NCBI GenBank assembly: GCA_964367905.1
Contig: CAYIZP010000029.1
Location: forward strand, 1 to 42,190
DNA length: 42,190 nucleotides
Source: CAUPWF01 sp964367905
GTDB taxonomy: Bacteria; Bacillota; Clostridia; Lachnospirales; Lachnospiraceae
Direction: 5' to 3'
In this document: positions 34,458 through 42,190 of the stretch, piece after piece
Position numbering within the stretch: the first letter of the stretch is position 1
Layout: each line of letters opens with the position of its first letter
Notes under the pieces: model-generated
The model's input: only the letters and a program-made list of their open reading frames with translations
Database searches by the model: none
What the model was told of the DNA's origin: nothing
Made by a program: the position numbers and the translations under genes

Positions 34458-35612
34458 ATGAAGAAGAAGTTAGTAAGTGTATTAATGGCAGCAGCTATGG
34501 TTGCAACATTGGCAGTTGGTTGTGCAGCACCAGCGGAGGAAGCAGCTCCAGCTGAAGAGGCAACATCGGAAGAAGCTTCAGCTGAAGAGGAAGCACCAGC
34601 GGAGGAAGAAGCGGCAGATGGTGAGTTCAAGTATTATTTTGAAATCGTTTCAAAAGGATTCCAACATCAATATTGGCAAGCGGTTCTTAAAGGAGCTGAA
34701 GAGAAGGCAGCTGAGTTGAACGTAAAAATCAACTTTGTTGGACCAAATACAGAGTCAGACATTGCTCCTCAAGTACAAATGCTTGAAAGTGCAATCAACT
34801 TAGCACCAGATGCAATCGGTTTTGCAGCTCTTGATACAACAGCTAGTATGGATGCGATTCAAGCGGCTATGGACGCAGGTATTCCAATGGTAGGATTTGA
34901 CTCAGGTGTTCCTGGGGCACCAGAAGGAGCTATCTATGCAAACACTGCTACAGATAACTATGCAGCAGGTGAATTAGCAGCAACAGAGACATATGAACTA
35001 TTAAAAGATAGATTAGCAGCAGCTACAGAGCCAGTTAGAATTGGTGTAATGGCACAAGATGCTACAGCAGAATCAATCATCAATCGTGGACTTGGATTCA
35101 TCGATAAATTAGGTGAAATGGTTATCGCTGATGGAATGACTGTAAATGTAGAAGGTAATGAAAAGTATGTTACAGATAGCATGGTAGAGAAAACAGAAGG
35201 AGCTGATGTGGTATTTGAAGTATTAGTTCCAGCATCATCTGATATGGCATTGGCAGTTACAGATGTTGAAACAATCCTAGCAAAAGATGATGTAATCTGT
35301 GTATATGGTTCAAATCAACACACAGGTGAGGCTATGGTTCAAGCTCAAGAGAAACTTGGAAAATTTGGTGCAGGAGAAGACCAAATCCTTGCAGTTGCAT
35401 TTGACTCTGGTGCAAACATCAAAAACGCAGTAGCAAGTGGTGACTTTGCAGGTGCTGTAACACAAGCTCCAGTAGCAATGGGTGCAGCTCTAGTTCAAAC
35501 ATTATATGATGTTTGCGAAGGAATGGAAGTTTCTGATATCGATACAGGTGCTCAATGGTATACAGCTGAGACTATGGAAGATCCAGAAATTGCACAAAAC
35601 TTATATGACTAA
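34458..35612 (+). CDS. sugar-binding lipoprotein of the ABC transporter
   Basis: Extracytoplasmic substrate-binding lipoprotein, 384 residues. The signal peptide ends in a lipobox LAVGC (C22), followed by an Ala/Glu/Pro-rich low-complexity linker (about 23-54) that holds the protein off the membrane. The mature part is a type I sugar-binding fold (FQHQYWQAVLKGAEEKAAEL, PDAIGFAALDTTASMDAI, AGIPMVGFDSG, ITQAP-like VTQAPVAMG). GGAGG lies nine bases before the ATG. The DNA of the linker is repetitive (CCAGCGGAGGAAGC-type units). Codon use is more biased than in its neighbours, fitting high expression. Confidence 0.94.
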   Translation: MKKKLVSVLMAAAMVATLAVGCAAPAEEAAPAEEATSEEASAEEEAPAEEEAADGEFKYYFEIVSKGFQHQYWQAVLKGAEEKAAELNVKINFVGPNTESDIAPQVQMLESAINLAPDAIGFAALDTTASMDAIQAAMDAGIPMVGFDSGVPGAPEGAIYANTATDNYAAGELAATETYELLKDRLAAATEPVRIGVMAQDATAESIINRGLGFIDKLGEMVIADGMTVNVEGNEKYVTDSMVEKTEGADVVFEVLVPASSDMALAVTDVETILAKDDVICVYGSNQHTGEAMVQAQEKLGKFGAGEDQILAVAFDSGANIKNAVASGDFAGAVTQAPVAMGAALVQTLYDVCEGMEVSDIDTGAQWYTAETMEDPEIAQNLYD

Positions 35613-35631
35613 TATTTAATCAATAAATGAT

Positions 35632-35672
35632 AAATGGGGACAGAGGTTTTTGTAAAACCTCTGTCCCCATTT
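35632..35672. terminator. GGGGAC-type hairpin between convergent operons
   Basis: Nineteen-base perfect arms (35632-35650 and 35654-35672) with GGGGACAGAGG at the core. It lies between the convergent transporter operon and the acyl-ligase gene. It resembles the outer stems of the other GGGGAC hairpins but lacks the AGGATGA core. The T-runs on both sides are short. Confidence 0.6.
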
Positions 35673-35702
35673 GCAAAAACCTCCATCTCAAATGACCAAC
35701 GG

Positions 35703-37211
35703 CTATTTTCTTTTTATTTTTTTAGAAGGTGTTTTTTCAAATTCCGTATCGCGAACTGAAAAACTTACCACTCGCTTATACATCGGAACTTTGGAGTTAT
35801 ATGTATCAATAGCTTTTTGCAAGGTTTCATCGATGTTTTTTATCTTTTTCTTTTGAGCATACTCGAAGTCTGGAAAGATTTCTGCATGTATCTGAGTTTC
35901 TTTTTCCTTCACAATGATTTCCTTAATAAAAGGAGATGGAGCGATTACATTTTCTATTTCTTCTGGAGAAACATTTTCTCCATTTGCTAATATGATAAGG
36001 TTTTTCTTCCGTCCTGTAATATATATAAAATCATCTTCATCAATATATCCCAAGTCCCCAGTTTTCAACCAGCCATCTTCTAGAGCTTCTGCAGTCTCAT
36101 TTGGCATTTTATAGTATCCGAGCATGACACTAGATCCTTTTACCCAGATTTCTTCATCTACTATCTTAGCAGTACAGTTTGGAATCAGTTTACCAACAGA
36201 GGAATCCTTACTTTCCCAAAAGAGATTTGTGCTAATAACTGGAGAACACTCTGTCATACCATATCCTTGTAAAATGGTTAGCCCATAAGCTTTGAAGGCT
36301 TTGATTAAGTCTGGATTGAGATAGGCTCCTCCGCTGATGACTGTCTTTAAGTTACCACCAAAGGCGCTTTTTGCTACTATTTTTTTTGGTAGTATTCCTC
36401 CGTTTGCTACAAGTTTTGTATGGATGGATTCTATGATAAGAGGTACGAGAAGTACGATTTCCGGTTTAAATAACTTTAGGTTTCTCGACACATGCATGAT
36501 GGAATCGTTGATGCAGATCTTCATACCTATGTGCAATCCCTTCAGGATATCCATGGTAAAGCAATACACGTGATGGATTGGTAGTATAGTCATAGAAACA
36601 GTTCCAGCAGGTATCTTCATATCGAAACAAACTGCGTTATCGGTTAAACTTTGGTGAGAGAGCATTACCCCCTTACTTTTTCCAGTTGTCCCAGAAGTAT
36701 AAAGAATACAACACATTTTTTCCCGATTGATATCATCAGAATAAGAACCTCTGTTTTCTTCGAGAAGCTTTGGCAAAGATAGGAATCCATCCTCATCTTC
36801 CTTTGCGAACATAGAGATAATGTATTTGATATTCGGACATTTTTCCTTTACCATTTTCGCAACATCAGTACGTAGGGAATCGAATACGAGAATGGAAACA
36901 TCTGCACGGTCAAAGAGTTCGCATAGATCCTCGGCAGGGAGCTGGACATCTACAGGTACGATAACACTATTGGAATTGACTGTTCCAAAATAAGTAATAA
37001 TCCACTCGTAGCTAGTAGCACCGATGACGGCTACATGTTCGCCTAGCATATTAAGGGATTTTAGAACATTACTAAAACTTTCACTGTCTTCCTTTAATTG
37101 TTGGTAGCTTTTTTCTACAAGTTCTTTTCTTTCTTTATAGCAAAAAGCAGTGTTTGCTCCAAAGCTTTTTGCAGAATTGTCGATGATTTCTTTCATATTT
37201 TGTGGTTGCAA
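35703..37211 (-). CDS. acyl-adenylating ligase (AMP-binding, fatty-acid activating)
   Basis: ANL-superfamily enzyme that would activate a carboxylic acid as the adenylate and pass it to CoA or a carrier protein. The 502 residues show YTSGTTGKSKGV at 171-182, GYGMTECSP, the TGDLGYIDEDDFIYITGRKKN hinge region and a C-terminal catalytic lysine in KTPSKKIKRK. The start is TTG, nine bases after AAGGGGG; the next ATG would be five codons later. It is the last gene of a five-gene minus-strand set and follows a free carrier protein, so the carrier is its likely acceptor. It looks closer to long-chain-acid ligases than to amino-acid adenylation domains. Confidence 0.88.
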   Translation of the reverse strand: MQPQNMKEIIDNSAKSFGANTAFCYKERKELVEKSYQQLKEDSESFSNVLKSLNMLGEHVAVIGATSYEWIITYFGTVNSNSVIVPVDVQLPAEDLCELFDRADVSILVFDSLRTDVAKMVKEKCPNIKYIISMFAKEDEDGFLSLPKLLEENRGSYSDDINREKMCCILYTSGTTGKSKGVMLSHQSLTDNAVCFDMKIPAGTVSMTILPIHHVYCFTMDILKGLHIGMKICINDSIMHVSRNLKLFKPEIVLLVPLIIESIHTKLVANGGILPKKIVAKSAFGGNLKTVISGGAYLNPDLIKAFKAYGLTILQGYGMTECSPVISTNLFWESKDSSVGKLIPNCTAKIVDEEIWVKGSSVMLGYYKMPNETAEALEDGWLKTGDLGYIDEDDFIYITGRKKNLIILANGENVSPEEIENVIAPSPFIKEIIVKEKETQIHAEIFPDFEYAQKKKIKNIDETLQKAIDTYNSKVPMYKRVVSFSVRDTEFEKTPSKKIKRK

Positions 37212-37247
37212 AAGAAATATCCCCCTTTTTTGTTTTGATGAATGTGG

Positions 37248-37475
37248 TTAGTCTTGCATTTCTTTGATATAGGTGATGGCGTCTCCGACAGTTTTAATAT
37301 TTACAACTTCTCGTTGTTCTACCTCGATATCAAATTCTTCCTCTATTTCTCCTACCATGCTCATGAAGTCATAGGAGTTAAATCCTAGATCTTCTAGGAA
37401 TTTGGATTCTTCTGTAATTTGACTCTCTTCTACATCTACATAATTCACAATAATTTTCTTTAATTTATTTAGCAT
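37248..37475 (-). CDS. acyl carrier protein (free-standing, GxNS variant)
   Basis: A 75-residue acidic four-helix carrier. The phosphopantetheine attachment serine is S34 in LGFNSYDFM; the usual DS motif is NS here. The recognition helix after it (YDFMSMVGEIEEEFDIEV) is normal. It lies between the condensation-type gene and the ligase. It is distinct from a housekeeping AcpP, which usually has LGADSLDTVE. No phosphopantetheinyl transferase is found in the window, so one elsewhere must activate it. Confidence 0.9.
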   Translation of the reverse strand: MLNKLKKIIVNYVDVEESQITEESKFLEDLGFNSYDFMSMVGEIEEEFDIEVEQREVVNIKTVGDAITYIKEMQD

Positions 37476-37507
37476 CTTTTTGTCTCTCTTTCTAAGTTAG
37501 TAGTGGT

Positions 37508-38917
37508 TTATACACTTGCAATAATTTCACCGACGGTTTTATCGGGGTTACGAACTCCTTCAAATAGAATCTTACACATATAATAATACATATATTCTAG
37601 TTTTTCATAGGTTACAACACCTGTTTGATGTTCGAATCCAAATTCTAGACCGTTGTCGCATCCTCTGTGGGAAACAGTTAGGTATAATGCTTGTGCAGCA
37701 ACGCCGTTAGTGTATCGGGTGGATTTGTATTGAATATCCCCTAATTTTCCAAGTCCATTCTCCTTCTGAGTCATCGGTTGATATGTTAAGCTCATCGGAT
37801 CATAGGTTTGACCTGGCTCTAATTTAAAGTGTTTTGATCGGGTTCCAAAGTATTCTACCGAGCTAAAGTTGGCATGGCGGAATAATTCGTTTTGTCCATC
37901 ACGAATCTTGCATAACCCTTCTATAAAGGTATCTTCTTTCGATACGATGGTACGAAATGGGAAACAGTGGATACGGGTTCCGCCGGAGCGTTTTTCTTGC
38001 AAGGTTGCTCTTCGTGCAATTGTGGAAACGATGGAAACATCATCGATGTCATTTTCTTTCTGTAAATAAGTACGCAATCCCATCAATAATAGACAAACCA
38101 TAGAGGTCTGATTGTCCTTGCAGAACTGCATCAGTTCATTCGATGGTCCTTCTTCTAAGTTGAAGTTTGCAATATTTGCATTGATGTCTTGCGTCACATA
38201 AGTGGCAGCACGCAAGTTAGGATTTTTCTTTTGGATACGTTCGTTTTCTAGCAGAGTTCTGCCATCGATATGGGTGAAAATAGGCTCTCGTTCTGTAATA
38301 TACTTTTGGAAAAATTCACGGTCTCGAATACTAGCCTTGCTTCCAGCCTCATATTCTAGATCCTTCTTAAGTTGTTTGATATAAGAAGCCATTTCTTTTG
38401 GATAGGTAAGTTCCTCATGGTCAGAATATTTTTTGAAACAGTAGATTTCTATCACATCTCTCAGGAATAAGATAAGAGATTGTGCATCCATGGTGATATG
38501 ATTGGCACAGAAGTAGAGACCTTCGAATCCATCAGGAGTCTTTATGATCACGATTTTATTCAGTGGAGAATCAAAGATTTCAAATGGGGTTTTTGTCCAC
38601 TCTTCCATTTTTGACTTTGCATCCTCCTCTTTCCAACCAGTAAAGTCGAAATAAGGGATTTCGCGATCATCTTTTTTTACGATGTATTGATATGCGTTTC
38701 CTTCCTTGTCTTCCACAAGACGGATTCGCATTGCTTCTTGACGATCATAGGCTTCGCCGATGGATTCCCGTAGCAAGTCCTTATCGATGTCGATTTCTAT
38801 CGTTAGACTTGTACCAATATTTAATAACTCTTTTCTCGGACAGTATTTTAATGAAAAAAAGTGTAACATTTGTGCTGCGGTAAGTGGAAAAACTTTATTT
38901 CCGTATCTAGTCTTCAT
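37508..38917 (-). CDS. condensation-domain-type acyltransferase
   Basis: 469-residue protein of the HxxxD superfamily (NRPS condensation / PapA / WS-DGAT-like). It starts with a C1-like PLTAAQMLHFFSL and has the catalytic motif NHITMDA with H140 and D144; the first histidine and final glycine of the HHxxxDG consensus are replaced by Asn and Ala. No adenylation or carrier domain is fused. It probably transfers an acyl group from the neighbouring carrier to an amine or alcohol. It overlaps the hydrolase gene by four bases and is 32 bp from the carrier gene. The acceptor is unknown. Confidence 0.82.
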   Translation of the reverse strand: MKTRYGNKVFPLTAAQMLHFFSLKYCPRKELLNIGTSLTIEIDIDKDLLRESIGEAYDRQEAMRIRLVEDKEGNAYQYIVKKDDREIPYFDFTGWKEEDAKSKMEEWTKTPFEIFDSPLNKIVIIKTPDGFEGLYFCANHITMDAQSLILFLRDVIEIYCFKKYSDHEELTYPKEMASYIKQLKKDLEYEAGSKASIRDREFFQKYITEREPIFTHIDGRTLLENERIQKKNPNLRAATYVTQDINANIANFNLEEGPSNELMQFCKDNQTSMVCLLLMGLRTYLQKENDIDDVSIVSTIARRATLQEKRSGGTRIHCFPFRTIVSKEDTFIEGLCKIRDGQNELFRHANFSSVEYFGTRSKHFKLEPGQTYDPMSLTYQPMTQKENGLGKLGDIQYKSTRYTNGVAAQALYLTVSHRGCDNGLEFGFEHQTGVVTYEKLEYMYYYMCKILFEGVRNPDKTVGEIIASV

Positions 38918-39825
38918 GATTTGTTATCTCCTTTAGTCTTTAAAAAATCTTTGATTGTATTACAATATAATTCGGGTGCATGGTAGATGCTATTAGCATG
39001 ACCAGCCCCTTCTACAACGAGCAACTCCTTGTGGGAGGCACAATTTTCATATAGTTGATATACCATTTTACATGGAACGAAGGAATCTTGATCTCCGTGG
39101 ATAAATAAAATAGGTACCTTCGACTTCTTCACTTCTTCGGCTGCATTGCATTTGCGTATGCTATAACCTGCTTTTTTCTGAACCATCTTATCAGCCATGG
39201 TAAGGATTGGTTTCGATGGAATGTGATACATAGAAGTTAATACAAAATCAAACACATCCCAACCGCTTGTAAATGCGCAATCAGAGATAATTGCAGTTAC
39301 ATTTTCAGGTAGATGAAGCCCGCTCATCATAGTAACAGTGGCACCCCCCATGGATCCGCCGTGTAGAATAATTTCGTGTGGGTGATCTTGGAATTTTTGA
39401 TTCAGATAGTTGATCCATGCCAGTCCATCATAGCGGTCTAGGGAACCAAAACCAATGTAAGATCCCTCACTATCTCCGTGAGCTCGGTGGTCCATCATGA
39501 AGATATTGTATCCTAGATCATAATAAAATCGCGCAATCGTTGGATGCTCCATCAAGCTTTGGCTAGTATATCCATGAAATAGCATAACGGTTTTTTGTTT
39601 GTTTTCATCATATGTATTATTATTTGGGAAGTAATACCCTCTAAGTGCTAAATTATCTTTTGACTTAATTGTCAGAATTTCCTTTTCAATAGAATCGAGC
39701 CAATCACGATTCTCATGTATGAGAGGATAATACTGAGTCCAATCAACACCAGACATCTTCGCGGTCTTGTCTGTACGCGCATTTTGTCTTATCATAGTAC
39801 GATCAAAGAAATACTTCACAGTCAC
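38914..39825 (-). CDS. alpha/beta hydrolase, probably membrane-anchored (start unclear)
   Basis: Serine hydrolase of the COG1073 (FrsA/BAAT-like) type. In the 303 residues from a GTG start, the nucleophile is S158 in GGSMGG, with the oxyanion HGYTSQ, a DQDSF acid turn and GHANS for the catalytic histidine. The GTG has no ribosome site. The same frame runs 20 codons further up through a hydrophobic helix (IYWIFGLAGLGIIAYLV), with AAAGGA at 39892-39897 but only ATT or CTG as possible starts (ATT at 39885 or 39882). The true protein is probably an N-terminally anchored enzyme. It could be a thioesterase, deacylase or acyltransferase in the pathway. Confidence 0.85.
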   Translation of the reverse strand: MTVKYFFDRTMIRQNARTDKTAKMSGVDWTQYYPLIHENRDWLDSIEKEILTIKSKDNLALRGYYFPNNNTYDENKQKTVMLFHGYTSQSLMEHPTIARFYYDLGYNIFMMDHRAHGDSEGSYIGFGSLDRYDGLAWINYLNQKFQDHPHEIILHGGSMGGATVTMMSGLHLPENVTAIISDCAFTSGWDVFDFVLTSMYHIPSKPILTMADKMVQKKAGYSIRKCNAAEEVKKSKVPILFIHGDQDSFVPCKMVYQLYENCASHKELLVVEGAGHANSIYHAPELYCNTIKDFLKTKGDNKS

Positions 39826-39915
39826 TAAATAGGCTATAATGCCAAGTCCAGCTAATCCAAAAATCCAATAAATTCTAGAAATAATAATCAGTCCTTTCTG
39901 CAGATAGAGTTCATT

Positions 39916-40245
39916 CTATAGGTTTTTGCTCACAAAATCTTTCAATAAAAGAGCTTTTTCAAGGCTTCCATGTACCTTTAATTTTCCAGTTGAAAAAGCG
40001 ACAACAGGGTCCTTTTTTCCAGATAATATCTTGGTTAAAGTTTTTGCGTCTGCTACAAATTCGGCATCGCAGTCCTTGTAGTCATATGGTTCAACATTTA
40101 AAGTTCCATGATCGACTTCAACATAGAATTTCCCTTCTCCTTCTCCAGTGATGGTAAATTGGAATGCAAGATGCTCTTGTATTGCACTTACATCTAAACC
40201 TTCGGTTGAGCTCTTGACTTCATTAAAGATTGTTTCATACGTCAT
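39916..40245 (-). CDS. SCP2-like sterol/lipid-binding protein
   Basis: A 109-residue SCP2-fold protein: FQFTITGEGEGKFYVEVDHG, then AEFVADAKTLTKILSGKKDP and GKLKVHGSLEKALLLKDF, the family's lipid-pocket pattern. GGAGG lies nine bases before the ATG. It is the first gene of the minus-strand five-gene set, 91 bp or less before the hydrolase (about 30 bp if the upstream start is right). It may bind and deliver the acyl chain or product. Confidence 0.88.
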   Translation of the reverse strand: MTYETIFNEVKSSTEGLDVSAIQEHLAFQFTITGEGEGKFYVEVDHGTLNVEPYDYKDCDAEFVADAKTLTKILSGKKDPVVAFSTGKLKVHGSLEKALLLKDFVSKNL

Positions 40246-40554
40246 AATACAAATCCTCCCATTTCTTCATGTTTTCATCTACTAAATCTAAGCAAATTTT
40301 CTGTAAAAATAGAGTGCTTATGCGTAAAACATTAGCATATAAAAGGGATGAAATCAATAATTTTCCGACTTTTCGGAAGTTTTAACATAATATTAATGTG
40401 TATTTAACTTTAGATGTGAAATACGCACACAAAAAAGAGAAAAAAACAATATCTTTGGTAGCCATTGTGCAAACAATTTGATACAATAAAATTTATAGAG
40501 AAGCAATAGAGGTAAGAGTGAGGGTATTCGAGTAAAGGAGGAATTTCAAATAAG
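40246..40554. promoter_or_regulatory. 309-bp divergent promoter region between SCP2 and FapA-like genes
   Basis: No gene is seen. A plausible promoter for the plus-strand gene is TTGTGC (40465-40470), 16 bp, TAAAAT (40487-40492). A hairpin TTCCGA-CTTT-TCGGAA (40363-40378) stands in the middle. A minus-strand promoter for the SCP2 set is not clear: TTGATT lies 17 bp before a weak TAATGT. Confidence 0.35.
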
Positions 40555-42132
40555 ATGGAAAATCAAGATTATGAAAAGTTGGAACCAACAGAACAAATAG
40601 ATCCACGTAAGCTATTAGCAAATTCAGCCCATTGGGTGAAGGCAGTGTGTACTGTGGCGGGAATTCCTACTACACCGATCCCGGAGAAAACTCAGATTTG
40701 GAAGAGAGCGGATGCATTATTATCAGGAGTTGCAAGGTCTTTTGTATTGGAAAAATTTCCAAATGGGGAGAGCATAGATGCAAAGCCTTATTTATATATG
40801 TCAGATGATAATAGGGAAGCGTTTTTCTTTGTATTTCCACCACTTTATGGGGGAAGAGATATTCAGATGGTTACCCTGCTAACCCTGTTGCGTGAAAAAG
40901 GAATTACCTTTGGAGTATTGAGAACGGTCATTGCAGATATAATTAGCAACAAGAAGTATTGTCTATTTATCAAGGTTGCAGATGCACAGGCCCCAGTAAA
41001 GGGAGAAGATGGACGCATCGTGGAATTAGAGGATCCCGAATCGACTGTAAAGTATGTGGAAGACGAAAGAGGAAATATTGATTTTAAGAATCTAAATTCG
41101 ATTAACAATATTATAGAAGGAACAAGAATTGCGGAAGTTATTCATCCGACCCAAGGAACGGATGGTATGGATATCAAGCAAAATGTTATCCCAGCACTTC
41201 CAGGCAAGGCGGCAAGAGCACCTATTGGAAGGAATGTGGCATTATCGGAAGATGAAAAATTCATAGTAGCTCAGATTGATGGATTACTCTCATTTAGCAG
41301 CAGCAACTATCATGTGGATGATATCCTAGAGGTTTCAGGAAATATCGATGCATCTACAGGAAATATTGATTTTTTGGGAGATGTTTATATCAACGGAGAT
41401 GTAAAAAGTGGATTCTCGGTGAAGGCAGGGGGTTCTATCTTTATCAAAGGTGTGGTAGAAGATTGCGTACTGACAGCAGGACAAGACATTATCCTTGCAC
41501 AAGGAGCCAATGGGACACCATCCACCGTATTTACGGCAGGAGGAGAACTCAAAGCCAAATATCTAGAGCATTGTACACTGGTCATTGGAGATGATGTAAT
41601 ATCCGATGTTATCATCAACTGCGATGTATCCTCCAACGGAGCAATCATTGCAACATCGGGAGTGGGAGTAATTATAGGTGGGACAATTCATGCCCATAAT
41701 GCAATCGAAGCAAATGCAATCGGAAATAAGACAGGAACAATGACAACCTTGTATTTAGGTGCATCAAGGGAGACGAAAGAAAAGAGAGAAAATCTCAAGG
41801 TGGAAGTGAAAACATCAAAAGAAACCTTAAAAACCTTGGCACAGAATCTACGATATCTCGACTCACTTGAGGAGAAAACGGAGAAACAGAAAGATTTAGA
41901 AAAAGTTTTTAGAACACAGATACCTCTGTATGAGGCACAGCTAGCGGAACAGGAACAAGAATTGGAAGAATTTACTAGAGCCATTCGAGATTATAGCCAG
42001 TACCATATTACAGCAAAAGTATTGCATCCAACGGTAACTGTATCCATTGGTTCAATGAAGAGAATCATTAATGAATCCCAGAAGAATGTGAGGATTCGAA
42101 GATCCGAAGAAGGAGAAATATTGCTATTTTAG
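40555..42132 (+). CDS. DUF342/FapA-like polymerising beta-helix protein
   Basis: A 525-residue protein with the Flagellar Assembly Protein A (DUF342) layout. It has an N-terminal domain (about 1-150) and the junction segment PTQGTDGMDIKQNVIPALPG. A right-handed beta-helix follows (about 230-400, repeated GN-D-GDVYINGDVKSGFSVKAGGSIFIKG-type rungs), then a C-terminal coiled coil (about 405-480) and a short strand end. No signal peptide or membrane segment. AAAGGAGG lies about 13 bases before the ATG. Relatives act in cell-surface or flagellar assembly and regulation. No flagellar gene is nearby, so its role here is unknown. A hairpin with a 21-bp stem follows. Confidence 0.85.
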   Translation: MENQDYEKLEPTEQIDPRKLLANSAHWVKAVCTVAGIPTTPIPEKTQIWKRADALLSGVARSFVLEKFPNGESIDAKPYLYMSDDNREAFFFVFPPLYGGRDIQMVTLLTLLREKGITFGVLRTVIADIISNKKYCLFIKVADAQAPVKGEDGRIVELEDPESTVKYVEDERGNIDFKNLNSINNIIEGTRIAEVIHPTQGTDGMDIKQNVIPALPGKAARAPIGRNVALSEDEKFIVAQIDGLLSFSSSNYHVDDILEVSGNIDASTGNIDFLGDVYINGDVKSGFSVKAGGSIFIKGVVEDCVLTAGQDIILAQGANGTPSTVFTAGGELKAKYLEHCTLVIGDDVISDVIINCDVSSNGAIIATSGVGVIIGGTIHAHNAIEANAIGNKTGTMTTLYLGASRETKEKRENLKVEVKTSKETLKTLAQNLRYLDSLEEKTEKQKDLEKVFRTQIPLYEAQLAEQEQELEEFTRAIRDYSQYHITAKVLHPTVTVSIGSMKRIINESQKNVRIRRSEEGEILLF

Positions 42133-42145
42133 ATTATTAGGGACG

Positions 42146-42190
42146 TCATTGGGGACGTAGTTTTTTGTCAAAAAACTACGTCCCCAATGA
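42146..42190 (+). terminator. GGGGAC-type hairpin after the DUF342 gene (runs to window edge)
   Basis: Twenty-one-base perfect arms (42146-42166 and 42170-42190) with a GTC loop, T-run inside the left arm, and GGGGACGTAG core. It reaches the end of the window, so its full extent and any T-run after it are not visible. It is probably the terminator of the gene before it. Confidence 0.65.

Overview
The window is the replication-origin region of a low-GC Firmicutes (Clostridia) chromosome, most likely a Lachnospiraceae member. Evidence: the gene order rpmH-rnpA-yidD-yidC-jag-mnmE-mnmG-rsmG-parA-parB on one side and dnaA-dnaN-S4-recF-gyrB-gyrA on the other; DUF4446 and DUF3881 genes flanking serS; B. 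subtilis-type parS sites; and an AT-rich composition. Coding strand flips at about 13.5-13.8 kb, as expected where two replichores diverge. The taxon is inferred from gene content and protein style, not from a search.

Left arm (1-13.5 kb, all minus strand). From the origin outward: ribosomal protein L34, RNase P protein, YidD, YidC, the KH/R3H protein Jag, tRNA-modifying MnmE and MnmG, RsmG, a 480-bp gene-free segment with three parS sites and a tandem structured repeat, ParA, ParB, a DUF4446 membrane protein, an unusual seryl-tRNA synthetase, a DUF3881 protein and a GAF-PAS-GGDEF diguanylate cyclase. At the far left edge lies what looks like the 5' half of a tRNA-Arg(CCT).

Origin and right arm core (13.5-22.4 kb, plus strand). 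dnaA has a good sigma-A promoter. The dnaA-dnaN gap holds seven DnaA boxes followed by a GC patch, a run of DnaA-trio-like triplets and an AT-rich tract, matching the B. subtilis unwinding layout. dnaN, the S4 protein, recF, gyrB and gyrA follow in an operon-like array. A second DnaA-box cluster sits about 9 kb away, at 24.7 kb.

Accessory right arm (22.4-42.2 kb). plsC; an orphan MsmX/UgpC-type ABC ATPase; a DUF1858 redox protein convergent with mecA; then a sensing and uptake locus: YesN-type regulator, YesM-type kinase, membrane-anchored sugar-binding protein, terminator, weak -35 promoter, and a transporter with two permeases, one double ATPase and a lipoprotein binding protein. Next, on the minus strand and head-on to replication, is a compact five-gene set: SCP2-like protein, alpha/beta hydrolase, condensation-type acyltransferase, free carrier protein, and acyl-adenylating ligase. 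It has the parts needed to activate an acyl group, load it on a carrier and transfer it to an acceptor, so it is the best candidate here for an undescribed small-molecule or lipid pathway. A DUF342/FapA-like gene is divergent from it.

Recurring GGGGAC...GTCCCC hairpins lie at 3' gene ends (22.4, 25.2, 35.6, 42.1 kb). Two of them share an internal core and look like copies of one dispersed element.
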